A stretch of 6,148 bases of DNA from an uncultured Myxococcales bacterium (lineage in GTDB: Bacteria > Myxococcota_A > UBA9042), in the NCBI GenBank assembly GCA_937915965.1, contig CALGHC010000028.1, positions 1-6,148 of the forward strand. The letters are read 5' to 3'. The position numbers and the translations under genes are program-made. Position 1 is the stretch's first letter; each line of letters begins with the position of its first letter. Positions 4,373-6,148 of the stretch are shown in pieces. Below the pieces are notes generated by a model, which did not search any database, was not told where the DNA came from, and saw only the letters and a program-made list of their open reading frames with translations.

Positions 4373-5995
4373 ATGTCCCACGCACGCCGCCTCTGTCTCG
4401 CCCTCGCCGTTCTCCTCGCTCTCGCCGCAGCGCCTGCCCACGCCGATACGCTGCAGCTGCAGGGAGCCCTGCGCTCCGCCTCCGGTGGTCCCGTCGCCGA
4501 CGGTGTCTATGGGCTCGCGGTCGCTCTGTATGGCGACGCTCAGGGGACGCAGAAGGTCTTCAAGGAGCTCTTCATCGCGGTGCAGGTCCAAGGTGGCCTG
4601 TTCGCGCTCACGCTCGGCGCCGGCGAGACGCCCCTCGATGGTCCCGCGGTCGGTGCGGCGGCGAATTTCGTCGGCGTGCAGGTCGGATTCGACCCCGAGC
4701 TTCCTCTGGTCGCCCTGAGCGCGGTGCCCCGCGCCTGGCGCGCCGCCGAGGCCGATCACGCCACCGCGGCCGACACCGCTAAGCTGGCCGACAAGGCGAC
4801 GCTCGCCAACAAAGCCCTCGCCGCCGATCAGGCCAACACTGCCGAGTCCGCCAAGACCGCCGACAGCGCCGTCTTTGCCGAGAGCGCCAACACGGCCAAG
4901 CTCGCCGAGGTCGCGAAGAAGGCCGACGCCGCCACCAGCGCCGACGAGGCGATGACCGCCCTGGGGCTGCAGTGCAGTGGCTGCGTCACCGCGGCGATGA
5001 TGGCGCCCGACGCGCTCGCGCCCTTCGCCAAGACCGCCGAGCTGCACGCGGTCGCCGTCTCTGGCAAGTACGACGACCTCGTCGGCAAACCCACCGACGT
5101 GGGCCTGATCGCCGGCGACAACACCTGGACGGGCAAGAACACCTTCGCCGGAATCGACGTCGGCAAGGGCGAGGCGCGCTTCTTGCGTCTGCACAACAGC
5201 GCCGAGCCGCCGGTGCCCTGCGAGCCTGCCGTCATCGGTCTCATCTACTTCAACACTGGCGACAAGGGTATGTACGTCTGCAACGGCAAGGACTGGTTCT
5301 CGTTCGCGACGACGCTGCCGCTTGGGGGCGAGGACAACGCGGCGCAGACGTGCAAGGCCATCCTCGACGCCAACCCCCAGGCCGCCAACGGCGCCTATTG
5401 GCTCGATCCAGATGGCAAGGGCGGCCCCGAGGCGAAGTTCCAAGCCTGGTGCGACATGACCCAGAAGGGCGGCGGCTGGACGCTGATCTTGAGCGCCCGC
5501 CGGCTGAGCCGGGCCAACTTCGCCCGGCACGGCGTAGACACCTACGATCCAAACATCGGCACCGTGAACCCGACCTACAAGAGCACCTATCACCTCTTTC
5601 GCAAGGTGCCGTTCGCCACGGGGTTGCGCCTGGTCTGCTTTGGCAACGAGAACGTGCGCGACACCCTCGCTGGCGCCACCGTCGACATCGAGTTCGGCGC
5701 GGCGACCGCCGCCAAGTTCAAGGCGCAGTACCTCGCGGCCAACGCGGCCTACAACATCGGCGACAACACCGACTGGAAGGACACCTCCGGCACCAAGCGC
5801 TTCGGCTCCAACGGCGACGACGACTTCTACGCAGGCGGGCCGATCACCTCGCCGCAATACGAGCAGACCAACTGGGGGTGGATCGACTTCAAGGGCTCGG
5901 CTTGCTCGGCCTCGCCGCTGAAGTGGAGCGGCTACATGTCGAATTGGCCGCAGGGAGGCCAGAACCCGGGCGACTGGTTCATCCTCGTGAAGTAG
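4373..5995 (+). CDS. Secreted fibre-like protein with C-terminal fibrinogen-like (GGGWT) domain
   Basis: 540 residues. The start is ATG at 4373, with GGAG (4363-4366) 6 nt upstream. Residues 1-24 form a signal peptide with an AHA cleavage site; there is no lipobox. Order: beta-sandwich-like domain (25-120) of the common exported 'GxPvxDGxYxLxVxLY...GxFxLxLG' type; strict Ala-x-x shaft (121-196); LQCSGC motif (199-204); tail-fibre-like segment with YDDLVGKP (233-240) and NTWTGKNTFAG (250-260). Next, a small domain at 283-311 ends in YVCNGKDWF. The last 214 residues form a fibrinogen-related domain: Cys327, GAYWLDPDG, Cys360-Asp-Met and GGGWT (366-370), with Asp-rich NGDDD at 480-484 as a possible Ca2+ site. 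Known: this domain binds glycans or proteins in eukaryotic ficolins and intelectins. Inferred: released or surface-bound adhesive fibre, perhaps trimeric. Mature chain has eight Cys. Divergent from the vWA gene. Confidence 0.9.
   Translation: MSHARRLCLALAVLLALAAAPAHADTLQLQGALRSASGGPVADGVYGLAVALYGDAQGTQKVFKELFIAVQVQGGLFALTLGAGETPLDGPAVGAAANFVGVQVGFDPELPLVALSAVPRAWRAAEADHATAADTAKLADKATLANKALAADQANTAESAKTADSAVFAESANTAKLAEVAKKADAATSADEAMTALGLQCSGCVTAAMMAPDALAPFAKTAELHAVAVSGKYDDLVGKPTDVGLIAGDNTWTGKNTFAGIDVGKGEARFLRLHNSAEPPVPCEPAVIGLIYFNTGDKGMYVCNGKDWFSFATTLPLGGEDNAAQTCKAILDANPQAANGAYWLDPDGKGGPEAKFQAWCDMTQKGGGWTLILSARRLSRANFARHGVDTYDPNIGTVNPTYKSTYHLFRKVPFATGLRLVCFGNENVRDTLAGATVDIEFGAATAAKFKAQYLAANAAYNIGDNTDWKDTSGTKRFGSNGDDDFYAGGPITSPQYEQTNWGWIDFKGSACSASPLKWSGYMSNWPQGGQNPGDWFILVK
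4733..4960 (+). repeat. Strict Ala-x-x triplet repeat encoding the fibre shaft
   Basis: Residues 121-196 have Ala at every third position without exception: 121, 124, 127 and so on to 196, 26 in a row. The residue after Ala is mostly Asp, Asn, Glu or Lys. Codons for the spacer residues vary, so the period is held at protein level rather than by a simple DNA repeat. The period is 3, not the 3.5 of a heptad coiled coil. Confidence 0.9.
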
Positions 5996-6148
5996 ACGCC
6001 GTTGGCGCCTTGGTCATGGCACTGCCTGCGCGGGATGCCTCGCGCCGCGCGGGTGCGGTGCCTGGCGCTGCGCCGGCGGGATGATCGCGCCGTGGGCGCG
6101 GTTCCCAATTCCGGGTCTCAGGCGGCGAACGCCGCCACGCAGTGGGGA
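5996..6148. other. 3' flank of the fibre-like gene with GC hairpins
   Basis: No gene is visible. CGCGCC/GGCGCG at 6086-6091 and 6095-6100 pair around a 3-nt loop and are followed by GTTCCCAATT. GGCGGCG/CGCCGCC at 6121-6127 and 6130-6136 pair around 2 nt. Neither has a real T run, so either is only a weak terminator candidate for the rightward gene. Confidence 0.35.

Noticed and set aside
4358..5857. A 499-codon minus-strand open frame opposite the fibre-like gene
   Set aside because: Antisense shadow in the same codon register. The plus frame has a signal peptide, ribosome site, Ala triplets and a recognisable fibrinogen-like domain; the antisense product is Gly/Val/Arg-rich with no domain.
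1..6148. CRISPR array, tRNA, rRNA or insertion sequence
   Set aside because: No regularly spaced DNA repeats, cloverleaf, rRNA stretch, transposase or terminal inverted repeats with target duplications were seen. The periodicities are at the protein level.

Overview
The window is high-GC DNA from a Gram-negative bacterium that exports large modular proteins. It holds three genes, and all three products appear to be secreted or lipid-anchored. Cys-rich CTDC-type repeats, a MIDAS-type von Willebrand A (vWA) lipoprotein and a bacterial fibrinogen-like domain together are typical of large predatory or social deltaproteobacteria (Myxococcota and relatives). No taxonomic marker gene is present, so this placement is an inference from gene content and base composition.

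Layout, left to right. (1) Positions 1-2005, minus strand: the 5' 668 codons of a very Cys-rich lipoprotein (about 80 Cys) that runs off the left edge. It is built from alternating CTDC-type knots and CxxC...W modules with strikingly fixed spacing. (2) Positions 2006-2259: a spacer with two strong hairpins. One is followed by a T5 run on the minus strand, so it probably ends the upstream vWA transcript. (3) Positions 2260-4071, minus strand: a 603-residue vWA lipoprotein with an intact MIDAS and a YfbK-like layout. (4) Positions 4072-4372: a divergent control region with a perfect 16-bp palindrome, a tandem 11-bp direct repeat, a DnaA-box-like inverted repeat and a good -10 element for the rightward gene. 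(5) Positions 4373-5995, plus strand: a 540-residue secreted fibre-like protein. It has an N-terminal beta-sandwich-like domain, a shaft with Ala at every third residue for 26 repeats, tail-fibre-like motifs, and a C-terminal fibrinogen-like domain with a CDM...GGGWT signature. (6) Positions 5996-6148: non-coding flank with short GC hairpins.

How they may work together. None of the three looks like an enzyme; all look like surface binding or structural proteins. The pairing of a metal-dependent vWA lipoprotein with a divergently transcribed fibrinogen-like fibre, next to a long disulfide-rich lipoprotein, suggests a cell-surface adhesion or matrix locus. That link rests only on gene neighbourhood and domain type. 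The vWA gene and the Cys-rich gene point the same way but are separated by a probable terminator, so they are probably not one simple operon.
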